From Acanthosepion esculentum (taxonomy: Eukaryota; Mollusca; Cephalopoda; Sepiida; Sepiidae), in contig OZ038479.1 in assembly GCA_964036315.1 (NCBI GenBank), positions 58,196,246 to 58,260,245 on the forward strand: a DNA stretch of 64,000 nucleotides, given 5' to 3'. A program made the translations under genes and the position numbers. Shown one piece after another: positions 45,318-56,461 of the stretch (the first letter of the stretch is position 1; each line of letters begins with the position of its first letter). The notes beneath the pieces were generated by a model. That model saw nothing but the letters and a program-made list of their open reading frames with translations, ran no database searches and had not been told where the DNA came from.

Positions 45318-45625
45318 TTAAGGACACATGGCACAGTGGATAAAGGCATTGGTTAGATCCAGTGACCGGACCCAAAAAGTTGTTCAATACCTGGTTAAGG
45401 CAGTGGAGAACTTGGAGAGGTGAATTAATAGGAAACTGATAACTGACATCCATTAGACATGGTACATGGAACAGTCTACCCCAGCAAGCAAAATAAAGGG
45501 TTCAGTTCAACATTCCAACCAGCTGAAGAAGGCCGGAGCATATAACAGCTGAAACATTGTGATAGATATGGCAACAAAGATGAGGGCAATAGTTCGAATA
45601 ATGTAAATAGTGTCTTAAAAATAAA
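45318..45625 (+). mobile_element. second SINE family, tRNA-like head
   Basis: The head 'catggcacagtggataaagg' resembles a pol III A box region and 'gttcaatacctgg' a degenerate B box. The tail at 45513-45600 (CTGAAGAAGGCCGGAG, CAGCTGAAACATTG, 'ggcaacaaagatgagggc') matches 44537-44615. Ends and target duplication were not found. 45650-45860 is G-rich sequence of unknown origin next to it. Confidence 0.5.
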
Positions 45626-46199
45626 ACATTCAATATAAATTTCCACATAATGAGGAAGGGGGGGCCTGGAGAATCTGATACTCACAGGTTAAAGAGAGAC
45701 AAAGGAAAACAACGCATGATATACCTAGTGAGCTTAAGAACTTGGTCTGAGGGAGGTAGCAGAGGGAAGGAACTTGTATACAGCTGCGAGGGATAGGAGG
45801 AGGTGGAGAGCCATGATTGCCTCCGTCCTGAAAGGACATGGCACATAAAAAAAAAGAATATAAATTTCATTTGTTAATAAGAAAAATAAAAAAAATACTG
45901 AATTGGATAATTCCTTGATTTTCTGCAGGCATTTTAATTTTTCATTTATTTTTTTATGCTTTGTTTATGTTTTTTGCAAGATTTTAGACTTTCTGATTAA
46001 AAATAAGTATTCCAACACAGAGGTGTACATTTTGATTTTCTTAAAACGGACTTATAGTGCATATTGTATTTTTGCAAAAAATATTTGTCTTTATTCAATG
46101 TTCTGTTTTTCCTCTGTTAAGGGACAAATAAATTGTCATCAGAGACTTCAAAAACAAACTTTTTAAAAATTAGATAGGGTGAGTCACATTGAAACAATG

Positions 46200-49100
46200 G
46201 CCATCAATATGAACAAAGCTTAGGTATCTCCAATAATTTGCTGAAAAAACAGCATAGCATGAAGAAAAAAGGCCCCAAACTTAATAAAAATGAAGTTTTA
46301 TCATTAAAATGTTTGCTATTACTAAGAATAAAGGCTAAAGTATTTTTTGATTACTTTATTAAATTTTTTTCATCTTTTCTAGCACATTCAAAATTTTGGT
46401 TAAAAATCTCATTTCTTTTACATCAGCAGTCTTTGTAATATTTACCATTAGTATTTTAGCTCTTTTTTTTCAGGTGAAAAACACACCAATTTGAAAATTC
46501 TTGCAAAAATCAAATAATCATCAGATTTCAATGAAACTATCAGAACTTATTCACAAATGAATGAAATTATTTTAGACAGGTTTTTATTTTTAGAAAGTCA
46601 TAGTAAAAATATTTTTTATACTGCTCCACACTACTTAATTTTATGAAAACTCAAGAAATTCAACATCATGCCTTTTAGTGATTATATTAGTTAAAAACAG
46701 AAGACTTTGAATATAAATCAATTTTTTTGTAAATTAAAATGCATAGTTACCCAAAATTCAGCACTGAATTGTAACATAAAAAAAACAATAAAACGAAGAT
46801 ATTATTTAATTAGAAAATGTTTAATGACTTTTATGAATATGTTAAGGCCAATTTTGTCTGAAGCCAAAATATTTTTCCAATGAAAAATGAAGTTTTACAA
46901 GGATTGTTTTCTTTTTTTTCAATTTTAAATACAAAATGTGATAAATGTGTTAAATACTTTAAAATTAAGTTTCAATCCTTGCTCTTTAGGGAATTAAGTA
47001 GATCTATTTTTACAGATCATAAATTTGAAAGCCTATTACAATTTACGACATTCATTTTAAAAAGAATTTTACAGTTTCATAAAAACGTTTTTTCAGATAT
47101 ATGGATGGATATGCTTGACATAATGTCAAGTGTTTTAAGAATTGTTCCCCTAACAGCAAGAAACTGACATCAGAAAATTTTGTGTTTTCGTTCTGTGAGC
47201 GCATGTTGAATTCACTGACTCTTTGTTTGACCATCATTGTGGCATTTTCAAAACTTAATTTTCTTTTATACATCCTATTTCACTAAATATTTTAATTTTT
47301 TAAGTGAGAGACATACTGCAATTATTAATTATTTTCGTTTTTAGTTTCAATTTTAAGGATGAAAATAGTGTAGGCTTAGACATATCTTTGTTAAAAAAAG
47401 TACCTAAAAAAAAATCATTAAAAATATTAGATTTTTGAAAGTACTTAATTTTTTTAAATTACTGTATAGTTAAATAGGTTGGTTCACTTAAAATTTGAAA
47501 ATATTGTCACTTTTGTCCTTCCGTCCAATAACTTCCCCTCATGTAAGCTGTTAATACATTGACGTAAATGTCAATTCACACCTCCAAGAACAAGTCACCA
47601 TGGTTAGACATGCTTCTCTTATTTTCAACTAAATTTCTTCTGCTAAAAAATTAAGTGGTTCCATTTACATTAAGTAAACTTTAGATTTTTTAAAATTTTC
47701 CTCAAATACCTTTTGAAAAGGGCATAATTGACTTTTACGAGATTTTTAAATGGAAAATTTAACTTTTGTTTACAAATTTCTGAAAGTTGACAGATATCAT
47801 CAATTTAATGGCAATTTTGCTGACTCAAATAAAAAACAAGATTTATAGCTAAAAGTTTGGATGTGATAGGAAGGATTAAAAAATATAAAAAAATAATAAA
47901 AAATACTTTGATCTTTCCTATAACAACAAACAGACAATAAAGAATTGTTTTCATCAAATTTGAGGCCTTTCAGAGTATGCTCTTTTTCTGTGAATTAGTG
48001 GAGATACCTACATTTTATCTTTAGAAACAAATTGTGATTTTCTTTCGACCAAAAAGAATAATTTTTCAATCAGCTCCTGTAACATTATTTTGTCAAATAA
48101 ATTATTAAAATTCAATATTTTCTTGATTTTTCAATAATTCTTTTTTAACACAACTCAGTAAAATCGTCCCAACTCCATCAATTACTCGGTTTTACTTATT
48201 CCATAATTTTCCCACCTTGTTAACTGTATCTAACTTTTTAAAGAATAACGCGGAAGTTTTTTTTTTTAATTATTTAAAAGCCAAAAATGTCATAAGAAAA
48301 GAACTTTTTATCCTTCTGTATAATGAAAATATTTTCTTTTATTTTGAAACAACAAAATAATCCAAGTAATTTCCCTTCAAACAATTTATAACAGTAAATA
48401 ACAGTTACTACTGTAAGTTTTGTTTATAAAAATAAATTTATGTAAAAAGTATTATTTCTTTAGGCATGGCCAATTTTTCGCTAAAAAATTAGCATACCCT
48501 GATGAAAAAAGGCCCCAAATTTAATAGAAACAAAGTTTAATGATGAAAAAGTTTATAATAAGAGGAGAGACCAAAGTACTTTTTAAAATTTTTTATTCTT
48601 TTTTAGCACGTTTGAAATTTTGGATGAAAATCTTTTTTTTTTTAGATCAGTCAGTGGTCACCTAATATTTAGCATTAGATTTTTTTAGTGCCTTTTTCAG
48701 TTGAAAACACTTTAATGTGGAAATTCTTACAAAAATCAAATAATTGTCAGATTTTTTATTAAACTTTCAGAACTTATTCAAAAATAAAATGAATTTATTT
48801 TAGAAATGTTTGCTTTATCGAAAGATGGTAAAAAAATTTTTTACATCTGTTACCCCCCCTTAATTTTATGAAAACTATGTACATCTTTATAACTTTTTAA
48901 ATTTTTTGTTTTTGTTTGAAGAATAAAGCATCATTTTTTTTTTGTAATTCGTCCCATGCATCTACCCAAACTTTAGCTCTGAATTGTAAAAAATACAAAA
49001 CTCAATAAAATTAAGATATTATTCAATTCAATTAAAAAAACCTTTTCATGGCTTTTATGAATAATATATATTAAGGACATTTTTATTTTTTCGATGTTAA

Positions 49101-49290
49101 AGTTTAACAGAACTGACATGATTTTATTTTTAAAATAAATCATAGCTGAATTTAATTTATTTTCATTTTTTTTTTTTTTTTGCTAACTCTAATAGTAACA
49201 CCAAATAAAAGAGAAATTAAGAAGTGATCAGATAAGTTGGTAAATAACGATTTCTTTTTTTATTAAAAAATCAAAATTATTTGTTTTTAT
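46200..49290. repeat. R1 repeat copies in the ZNF-B intron
   Basis: 46210-47060 and 48470-49290 carry the R1 landmarks ('agcatagcatgaag', 'ggccccaaa', 'caaataatcatcaga', 'ttaattttatgaaaac', 'tgaattgtaa') in the same order. 47860-47990 is another partial, inverted copy. The frame 46880-47167 has no recognised domain. In the ZNF-C intron the same blocks lie between first-exon block and acceptor, so these may be intron rather than transposon. Confidence 0.5.
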
Positions 49291-49298
49291 CCACTTAC

Positions 49299-49600
49299 CT
49301 TTCAGACCAGAAAAATGCATTTATAAAAAAATGAAACGGGACGATTTCTTTGTGCTCAAATGATTTCAGTCAACCTACTGTCATTGTTTGTTAATTTCGG
49401 AAAATAATGTCGAAGTTTCAACGAAGGACTCAAAAAAGGAAGTAAGAAATGGCAATAAATACAAAGCCAACATAAAATCACTACTGGGAAAATATGCCAC
49501 CGATGGATAATATTAATTAATATTTTCGTAGTAGGCGGTGTTAGACAAGATTTGGTTCCTTGTGTTTAAAAACCTTAGATTTACGGAGCAAGATTATTTG
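49299..49600 (-). promoter_or_regulatory. probable non-coding first exon of ZNF-B
   Basis: The minus strand ends TTCTGGTCTGAAAG|GTAAGTGGA, exon end at 49299. The last 14 exon bases and the donor are identical to the ZNF-C block (58414-58427). It contains 'ggtgttagacaagatttgg' at 49538 like 4270-4640. It is about 9.2 kb upstream of the ZNF-B acceptor and co-oriented. It is inferred to be a first exon from shared donor and order. Confidence 0.6.
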
Positions 49601-49982
49601 AGTCGGTTCATGACGTTATAGAACAGGGATGGGTCACATCCGGTCCGTCAACTTAATACCTAGAGGTATTAAATTATTAATACTGATTAATATTTAAATA
49701 TATTATTAGTATTAAGTTATTAATACCGATTATCCAATTAGCATCGAATACAGACAGTTAGTTCACTTCAAGGCGAAGAGATTTCTGGAAAAGTTACTTT
49801 GTATCCTCCCTCCTCAGAGTTTTTCAATTGAGGCTTTTCTCTTTCTTTCCAGAAGTCTTTTTTTATATTATTTCATTTTATTTTATTTTTATTTTTTATT
49901 TTTGCCTGAGCAAAAATAACCCATGGAAACTAAAGAAATAAAACTAAAAGTAAATTTAGAGTGCTGAAATTTTAACGACGGC

Positions 49983-50168
49983 TGGACACTTGTAGAAAGA
50001 ATGAAATCTATTGATGGAGAGTTCTTCAAAGAATTATTGTTGAAGGTAGCGGACGTTCTTTGTCCTGAAAAAAAAAAGGAATTATTTTCGGTGATCAGCT
50101 TATCGGCAAGAACAGTAACAAGACAAATTGAAGAGCTGGCAGAAGATGTCAGAGAAGTGGCTTGGTGA
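49983..50168 (+). pseudogene. hAT-type (GTF2IRD2/FAM200-like) transposase fragment
   Basis: The frame from 49983 reads WTLVERMKSIDGEFFKELLL, KVADVLCPEKKKELFSVISL, SARTVTRQIEELAEDVREVA and W, then TGA at 50166-50168 (first ATG 50001). The CPEKKK...ISLSxxTVxxxIEELxEDVR pattern is typical of the region just before the catalytic domain in hAT-derived proteins of the GTF2IRD2/FAM200 group. Only about 60 residues remain, without the DDE residues, BED finger or dimerisation domain. It is a non-functional remnant. Confidence 0.7.
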
Positions 50169-50306
50169 TATTTTTAAAAATCTGGAGTATTATTATTCCA
50201 TTGCTATCAATTAAAACACAGACATGAAGGATATGTAGTAACATTAGGTAGTAGTTAACACCATATGGAAATATACACTTTCCTTTTCACTAAGAGAGTG
50301 ACAAAG

Positions 50307-50310
<4 letters not shown>

Positions 50311-50351
<41 letters not shown>

Positions 50352-50355
50352 CTCT
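50311..50355. repeat. (CT)n microsatellite
   Basis: About 20 CT units with one TTT interruption, followed by CCTCT. It lies inside the hAT-like remnant, just downstream of the transposase fragment. Confidence 0.95.
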
Positions 50356-50704
50356 ATTCTTTCCTTCTTTATATTGTTCCTATCCTCGGTAACTGACAGA
50401 ACCCGGACATAGCTTATGTGGGTTAGTGAACGTCATAAAAAATCAAACAATGACAACATGTACCGCCAAAAATCAAACAGAAAATACGGATGTGTCAGGC
50501 CAAATAAAAAAAAAAAACAAGTGGCAAAAGAAAATCAGTTGGAGTTAATTGACAAATGTGACAAGTTTCTTCAAAATCGAAATTTCAGTTTGAATCCAGT
50601 ATAGTATGCCCCCTGCCCCACAAATACTTGAGTCTTAGGGGCATAAAATCAAGGAGTTGGCCCCGGGCATCACCAAACCTCTGAACAGCACTGCAGGTAC
50701 CTCC

Positions 50705-51780
50705 AAATTTCAAAGAAACGTGATACTTAGGGTTTAAAATGAATTTTTAAAAATGATAAATCTTTCTTGAAGTTTTTATTTTATTGAAATATCAAGCTAA
50801 TTGATTAAATTTGATATTTCCATGAAGCACAATACTTTGCTGTATTTCAAACAAAATTTAATTTGATTGGAATTAATTTTTGTTGTTGTAATTAACACTA
50901 AAATCGTCCATAATTACAAATCTGTCAACAGAACTTAATTCCCTTTATTAAAATGCCTTTTAAAAATAAAATGTACCTTTAAAAACCTTACTGGGGGTAG
51001 TTTAATCAATCTGAATTACAACAATTACTTACTTTTAGTTTAAAATATCGCAGAAAAAACATTTTTAAAGCGAATGCAAGTGTTTTTATGAAGTGTTGAC
51101 AGATAGCTTAATGTTTGGGACTTTTTAAATAAAGAGCACATTTAAAAAAATGAAAAAATATTATTGTAAAAATTCATTATTTATCAAAAAATGTTTTCTT
51201 AGAACAACAGTGTCCATAATATTATTTTATTCATAGAATCAATTAAATGCTTTTCTAATTAAATAACGTCTTAGTTTTTTGTATTTTTATTTTCCGATTC
51301 AGAGTAGATTTCCTGTAACTGGTGACCCCGTGTGAAAGAAAAAATCGGTGGTTTAAATTTTTCATGGTCTCGTGCTTATAACTAATATAAGTATTAAGCT
51401 AAACAAAAAAGAATTTCTCAAAATTTCATGAAATTCAATGTGGGTTTTTAACTTTAACAGACGTAAAAAATATTTTTTTACCAAGATATCTTAAAAAGAA
51501 AGGTTTAATTCATTTGTGAACAAGTTCTGAAAGGTTCATGAAAATCCCACAGTTGACTGACTTTTGCAAGAATTTCGAAATCATCGTGTTTTACACCGCA
51601 AAAAAGATACTCAATTTCCTCTACGAATTTAGAGTCATCCGTTGACGAAAGAAAAACAAAATTCTAATCAATATTTTTGAAGGTTCTAAAAAGGATTAAA
51701 GCAAGAATTTAAAACAAAATTTCCAAAGTTCTAAAACTGACAATTTTTTTTTTTTTAATGAAAAACTTAAATACAAATTT
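50705..51780. repeat. R1 repeat copy, truncated by a SINE
   Basis: Landmarks 'tttcttgaagtttttat', 'taaaatgccttt', 'attcattatttatcaaaaaatg', 'caacagtgtccata', 'tttcatgaaattcaa' and 'gaacaagttctgaaa' occur in the order seen at 18430-19700 and 58850-59650. The copy ends at the SINE insertion at 51781. Confidence 0.55.
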
Positions 51781-52036
51781 TCAGTCAGTTATGTGCCATG
51801 CGTGATACACGCTTAGGCGATCATGTATCTTCCGATACATGACTGACGAGGCAGCTTTTTTCCCGCAGTAGGTTGGCATTCCTTTCTGCGGTAGACCAGT
51901 TGCCATCCAAGGCTATAGAACCCGGCCTGTCCTGCTATTTACCCATAGCTGGGAGGAGAAGAAGAGGATTCATACCTTTCCCAATTGTATTAGCACGTAA
52001 GTGAATGTAATAGATTTGACTGGTTTATGAACTCGG
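51781..52036 (-). mobile_element. SINE, same family as 37034-37342
   Basis: On the minus strand it reads the body and tail of the family ('cattcacttacgtgctaatac', 'aactggtctaccgcag', 'gatacatgatcgcctaagc'), ending CATAACTGACTGA at 51781. The head is truncated near the B box. Flanking direct repeats 'caaattt' (51774-51780 and 52037-52043) suggest a target duplication. Confidence 0.75.
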
Positions 52037-53521
52037 CAAATTTTATTGAAATAAATTAATGTACAATAAACATAACTATAATAAATATTATCGGGAATCA
52101 TTTCTGACATAAATGAAAAATTAAATATTACTAACGGTAATGGAGTAAAAATATAAAAATAAAAACATTACTATGTAGGCTTAATCAATGTAGACATTTT
52201 CTTAGAAGAAAATTGGATTAGTCAACTGATATCTGAAAAGAAAAAAATTACCTTAAAATAGAAAAAAATCATCCTCTTATTTCCTAGATACCGACAAGGA
52301 CTCGCACAAAAATAAAAAATCTACGTAATCTACAAAAAACAAATAGTTTTGCAAATTCATGGAATAATTCGTTCTCTTGCTATGATCTGTTATTGTGTAA
52401 TGGAACTCCTCCACCGCGTAATCCAAGTATTAACGAAGACTTCTGCTACAGTACACTATGGGCAGGGGCGACGATAGGGTTTCGCCCCTCCCCTCCCCTC
52501 CCCCGAAGGATTGATACGAGGACCCCTCTCTGTTACATGTCGATTTCAATGATTACCAACCTGGAGGCCACAAACTATCGAAGAAAAATGGGATGGGGCA
52601 GCACTTTTTAAAATTACCAAAAAATCAGGGAATTACCCAATTTAAATGAAAATTTCAGTACATATTCATTAATTATTTATTTTTAAAATGAATATGGTTT
52701 TTATTTATAAGAAATCTGAGAAAATGTTGTTCTTTTTGTAATAATCACCAATATTTTCATGACTAAATTTTACTCGAAAAAATGTTTAAGTCGCAAATTT
52801 TTACATTTCCATAAAGATTAATCGCCGATGCATCTGTAACGGGGTTGATATTAATAACAGAAATTCAAATGCATAAAACGTACAACGATAACAATAATAA
52901 AAACTTGTGACACGTGTTGACATAAATAACAAGAATTTGTATCTTTCTTTTGTGATGTGAATTACAGAATATTGATATGGTGTGTGGAAAAATGTTCTCA
53001 GTATCTCTTTTGTTTAAAAGTCAGTGCTTACTTGGTTTGGTTCCGAGAAATTTGTTTGTGGGGATGCCGTTTAAAATCGTCTGTTTTCGATCTTCACGGA
53101 GCGCTGGCTAGACCAGTGTTTCTATACTGCTTCTTGTCTACTCATCACTGACTCCTGCTACAGGTACCCTAGTCTATTCTACTGTTCTCTACACTACTGA
53201 CTCTCTTGTGGCGGAAGGATCGTTTTTATAATGACGAGAGTTAGGATGATGAAATATCCTTCTTTTCTATCATCACTGATGGCAAGATTATTTTTAGAAT
53301 GAAATATCATCACCATTCTGGACCATAACATTATTTCCGCTGAAAAAAAAAAGTTTTACAAAGATCCCAACACAACACAAACGGGATTGTCTTAAAAATT
53401 TGTTCTTAAAACAGTATTACAGTTTTTGGAAAATTTTTCGTGTGTTGAAATCTTTAAGCATTTTTATATTTTAAGCTATCATTTTCTCGGTTTTATCTTT
53501 CTAGTGTTGCTGGCTGGTTTA
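52037..53521. other. non-coding stretch, upstream-flank repeat copy 3
   Basis: 52037-52260 matches the repeat at 4660-4800 ('ttttattgaaataa', 'atgtacaataa', 'atggagtaaaa'). 52620-52680 ('aaaatcagggaatta', 'aaatgaaaatttcagtac') continues it. 52440-52600 is GC-richer with C runs, and 52950-53230 is richer in G/C and has a 64-codon frame without recognised motifs. Nothing further can be supported. Confidence 0.45.
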
Positions 53522-53986
53522 TGTGATTCTCAAATAGTTTCGGGCGTTAGTAACGTCGATGTTTGAAATTGGGAATAACACGCTGTCTCCTGAAATAACC
53601 ACAACAAATATGGCGGACTCGGGATGTGAGTCCACGTAAAAAAAATAAAAAGAAACGACAAGAATCAATATGCACAAAAAAATGATAATGTTTTAACCAC
53701 AAAGGTATACAAGACAATAATGTGTGTAACAAATAAATGCGGAAACATTTTGGGTCCAAAGTATGTGTAGTGAGTGAATGTGCGTACGTACTTGTGTGTG
53801 TATGTATTGTATTGTATTTTATTGTCCATGCGTTTCTCAAAGGGAACGCGTTTTCCGCGATAGGTTATATGTTGATGAATAAGCAGATCAGGTGAGAAGA
53901 GAATGAGAAAAATATCGCCGAGTATTTATAGTCCGAAAAGCGCCTCCTAGTAGCAGTTTCAAAAATTAGGAGGAGGTAACCCGACA
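53522..53986 (-). mobile_element. solo LTR, third copy of the nested family
   Basis: On the minus strand it begins TGTCGGGTTACCTCCTCC (53986), has GGACTATAAATACTCGG (about 53925) and GAGTCCGCCAT (about 53610-53620), and probably ends GAATCACA (53522). Corresponding sites in the 31635-32080 copy are TGTCGGAGTTAGCTCCTCC, CTATAAATACTGGG and GAGTCTGCCAT. The flanks gttta/cttta are a near-match target duplication. The 97-codon frame inside is not a gene. Confidence 0.75.
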
Positions 53987-54111
53987 CTTTAAATTAATTT
54001 AATTTAGAAATTTTAAAAATAGAGACTAAAAATGTTATTTTAATTACTAACCGTGGACTTCTGCTTTGTATTACTATTAGTACAAAAAATCAGAGATCCT
54101 CACCTTAATGG

Positions 54112-54275
54112 ATGATCTCGGAATAAAAAAAATGATTTTACCAAGATACATTACAGTCTTAATTGATTTAAGAGAACTTTTCAACTGTTTGTAATTTTCT
54201 TTCTGAAAAGTTCTTTTAAATCTATTAAGAAGGTAACATATGTCAGTAAAATCATTTTTTCTATTCCGAGATGAT
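54112..54275. repeat. 164-bp imperfect hairpin, about 70-bp arms
   Basis: 'atgatctcggaataaaaaaa' at 54112 pairs with its complement ending at 54274, and pairing continues inward to 'aagagaacttttca' / 'tgaaaagttctttt' (about 54170-54220). The loop is about 20 nt. The mismatch level resembles a pre-miRNA or an aged foldback element. The 86-codon frame across it is an artefact. Confidence 0.8.
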
Positions 54276-54560
54276 TTAGGTAGAAAAAATGTAACGTCGG
54301 GTGTCATAAATTGTTGTGGGTAATCCTGGTGATGCATTTTCCTTGTCTGAATGTGCTTTCTTTTTTATGTATATGCGATGTTGCTTGGAGGGTAAAAAAG
54401 TCAACATCAAAATTATAAAATCACAAATAAATAATATACAAGATACAATAAAATAAGCATAGACAAAAACGATAAATGCTTTAGCATACATTTCAAAGAA
54501 ATGTTTGTATATTTTAAAGTACGTGATAAAAGGCTTGTGCTTATCTGTTGGTAGCAACAT

Positions 54561-54561
<1 letters not shown>

Positions 54562-54623
<62 letters not shown>
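54562..54623. repeat. (CT)n(AT)n microsatellite
   Basis: About 23 CT units run directly into about 7 AT units. The Arg-Glu repeat frames translated from it are artefacts. Confidence 0.95.
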
Positions 54624-54699
54624 AAGATATTTTTGAAGGTACAAAATTTTATCACATCAATAAACGTATGAAGCTTGATATTACTAGACATATTAAAAA

Positions 54700-54740
54700 C
54701 GGGCGAAGCAACCGGTTTCGCTCCCGCCCATCAGGCATAC
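54700..54740 (-). ncRNA. hammerhead-like motif downstream of the Penelope ORF
   Basis: The minus strand reads CTGATGGGCGGGAGCGAAAC followed by CGGTTGC. It has the order of a type I hammerhead core: CUGAUG, a short hairpin (GC-GGGA-GC), then GAAA, then a self-complementary ACCGGU expected for a minimal stem III. It lies about 90 nt past the stop of the Penelope-like ORF, where such ribozymes are known in this group. The conserved A after CUGAUG is G here and stem I pairs poorly, so it may be a decayed or chance motif. Confidence 0.4.
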
Positions 54741-54829
54741 AACGGGAGATTTAATTTAAATTAAAAACACAGACAATGTACAATGAAAAGGAAATGTAGA
54801 GGAGGAGGGAAAAATATGAGCAAAAGGAG

Positions 54830-56461
54830 CTAGAGGCAAATGACAGCAAGCCCCAACAAACACCCACGTTGTTTACACAAGGAAGGCTTGCGGGACCCGA
54901 TGTAAAGTGCCTCCAGCACCTTAAGGTGAAATAACGAGTGTGACCAGGACAACACGGTGAACCGGTCAACATTAAAATTAGCTGCACAAAATCTGCTCTT
55001 TAATAAGTGCTCACATATGGCGGACCCGCAAGTGTTTAGGACGAGTCCATTCAACAGCAAAGTGTGGTTCCTGATTTTGGTAGGAACGTGCTGTTTAATT
55101 CTCCTGTCCAAGCGTTGTGTTGTCCTTCCTATGTAGTCAGCCCCGCAACTACAACCATATTTATAAATTATAGAATTAATTTGATGAGGAGGGAGGACGT
55201 CTTTAAACACTGGACGAACCATGGGCCGGGTTTGAAAAACTATCCGGACCTCAGCAGAGAAAAAACAGCGACGAACCCTTGATGAAATTTGTCTAACCAT
55301 ACTTTCACATTTGGTTCCAATCCAAGGCAATTTTAGATAAACAGGGCACTTTTTAACAACACAGAGTTTGGCACTTCTGAACTCCTCAATTTTGTTACGG
55401 ATGACCGAATGAACAGTGTTAAGTGGATAACCTAAACCACATAGGGTATCCTTGACAAAATTGATCTCATCGTCCAAGAAGGACTCTGAAAATTTTTTTA
55501 GTAACCTATGAAGGAGGGTTCTGATAATGTTTATCTTACGTTTTGTGGGGCAAAAGGAGTCCCAACGCGTATACAATCCCGCGAAAGTTGGTTTCCTGTA
55601 AATAGAAGTAAGAAAACTTGTTGGTGTTCGATGTACTAATACATCCAAGAAGGCCAATTGATAATTGGATTCCTTCTCAACGGTGAACCTTAGTGCTGGA
55701 TGGATACCATTTAGAAAAGAAAGAAACTGATCAGCCTCAACATCGTTGTTGAATAAACAAAAAGTAACATCAACATACCGACGATATAGTTGAGGACAAA
55801 GTACATTCTTCCGTATTCTTTCTTCGTGAAAGCCCATAAATATCTTGGCTAGAGCTGGACCCAAAGGAGAACCCATAGCAACCCCGTCAATCTGTCGAAA
55901 CATGGTGTTGTTGAAACTAAATTCGACAGAAGACGTGGCAAATTTCATCAACTCAACAAATGCAGACTCCGGAATACTTGGTGGAGACAAAGAACTACGA
56001 TAAAGCATATCACAGCAAATATCAATAGTTTCCATCAGAGGAACACAGGTGTATAGAGAACAGATGTCGGAAGAACACATAAACTTGCCCGAAGAAGATA
56101 AATTTTGTATAAGGTCGACAAAGGAAAATGAATCCTTTATGCAAAATCCACTAAAGCCCTTCAACACAGGTTGCAAAATCGTTGAGAGCCATTGGGCTAC
56201 CTTGTGTTGGGCTGAACCAACCATTGATAAAATTGGTCTCAATGGTATGCCCTCCTTGTGGATTTTGGGGAGCCCATACCGCCGTGGACGAATCGACCCG
56301 GACGGACGAATTTCATTGGCAGTTTCTTGTGGAAGCACGCCAGTCTTTACCAATTTCAGAAGAAGTTTCTGAAATTTTACTTCAGCTAAAGTAGTTCTAT
56401 CACGTGTGTCTGCTGATCCAAGCTTGGTAAATTTAGAAGTATCTTCTAAAATAGAAGACAT
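54830..56461 (-). CDS. Penelope-like element: RT and GIY-YIG domains (inactive copy)
   Basis: A 543-residue open frame. It has the reverse transcriptase motifs RRYGLPKIHKEG (60-71), the first catalytic Asp in SSDICSLYTCVP (Asp132), DGVAMGSPLGPALA (192-205) and RRYVDVTF (228-234), where the second catalytic Asp expected at 232 is Val. Typical family blocks FLDVLVHR, IYRKPTF and WDSF follow, then a GIY-YIG endonuclease at about 433-460 (YKYGCSCGADYIGRTTQRLD). The element copies itself by RT and nicks its target with the GIY-YIG nuclease. The start Met is not the true N-terminus; the protein continues upstream in other frames. The Val substitution and frameshifts argue that it is inactive. Confidence 0.9.
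   Translation of the reverse strand: MSSILEDTSKFTKLGSADTRDRTTLAEVKFQKLLLKLVKTGVLPQETANEIRPSGSIRPRRYGLPKIHKEGIPLRPILSMVGSAQHKVAQWLSTILQPVLKGFSGFCIKDSFSFVDLIQNLSSSGKFMCSSDICSLYTCVPLMETIDICCDMLYRSSLSPPSIPESAFVELMKFATSSVEFSFNNTMFRQIDGVAMGSPLGPALAKIFMGFHEERIRKNVLCPQLYRRYVDVTFCLFNNDVEADQFLSFLNGIHPALRFTVEKESNYQLAFLDVLVHRTPTSFLTSIYRKPTFAGLYTRWDSFCPTKRKINIIRTLLHRLLKKFSESFLDDEINFVKDTLCGLGYPLNTVHSVIRNKIEEFRSAKLCVVKKCPVYLKLPWIGTKCESMVRQISSRVRRCFFSAEVRIVFQTRPMVRPVFKDVLPPHQINSIIYKYGCSCGADYIGRTTQRLDRRIKQHVPTKIRNHTLLLNGLVLNTCGSAICEHLLKSRFCAANFNVDRFTVLSWSHSLFHLKVLEALYIGSRKPSLCKQRGCLLGLAVICL

Larger units (their letters stand above)
49624..50683. mobile_element. probable hAT element remnant
   Basis: The left end is CAGGGATGGGTCACATCCGG (49624) and the right end, read on the complement, is CAGAGGTTTGGTGATGCCCG (ending 50683). 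They are imperfect inverted termini of the CAGGG type used by hAT/Charlie elements. A transposase fragment lies between them. Flanking 8-mers do not match, so the target duplication is lost or a boundary is wrong. Confidence 0.45.

Noticed and set aside
50416..50604. 62-codon Lys/Asn/Gln-rich frame
   Set aside because: No recognisable family and low complexity; lies in the hAT-like remnant after the transposase fragment.
54276..54691. Arg-Glu repeat proteins
   Set aside because: Produced by translating a (CT)n microsatellite.
55064..56394. Plus-strand frames within the Penelope element
   Set aside because: Antisense to a well-supported RT/GIY-YIG frame, with no motifs.
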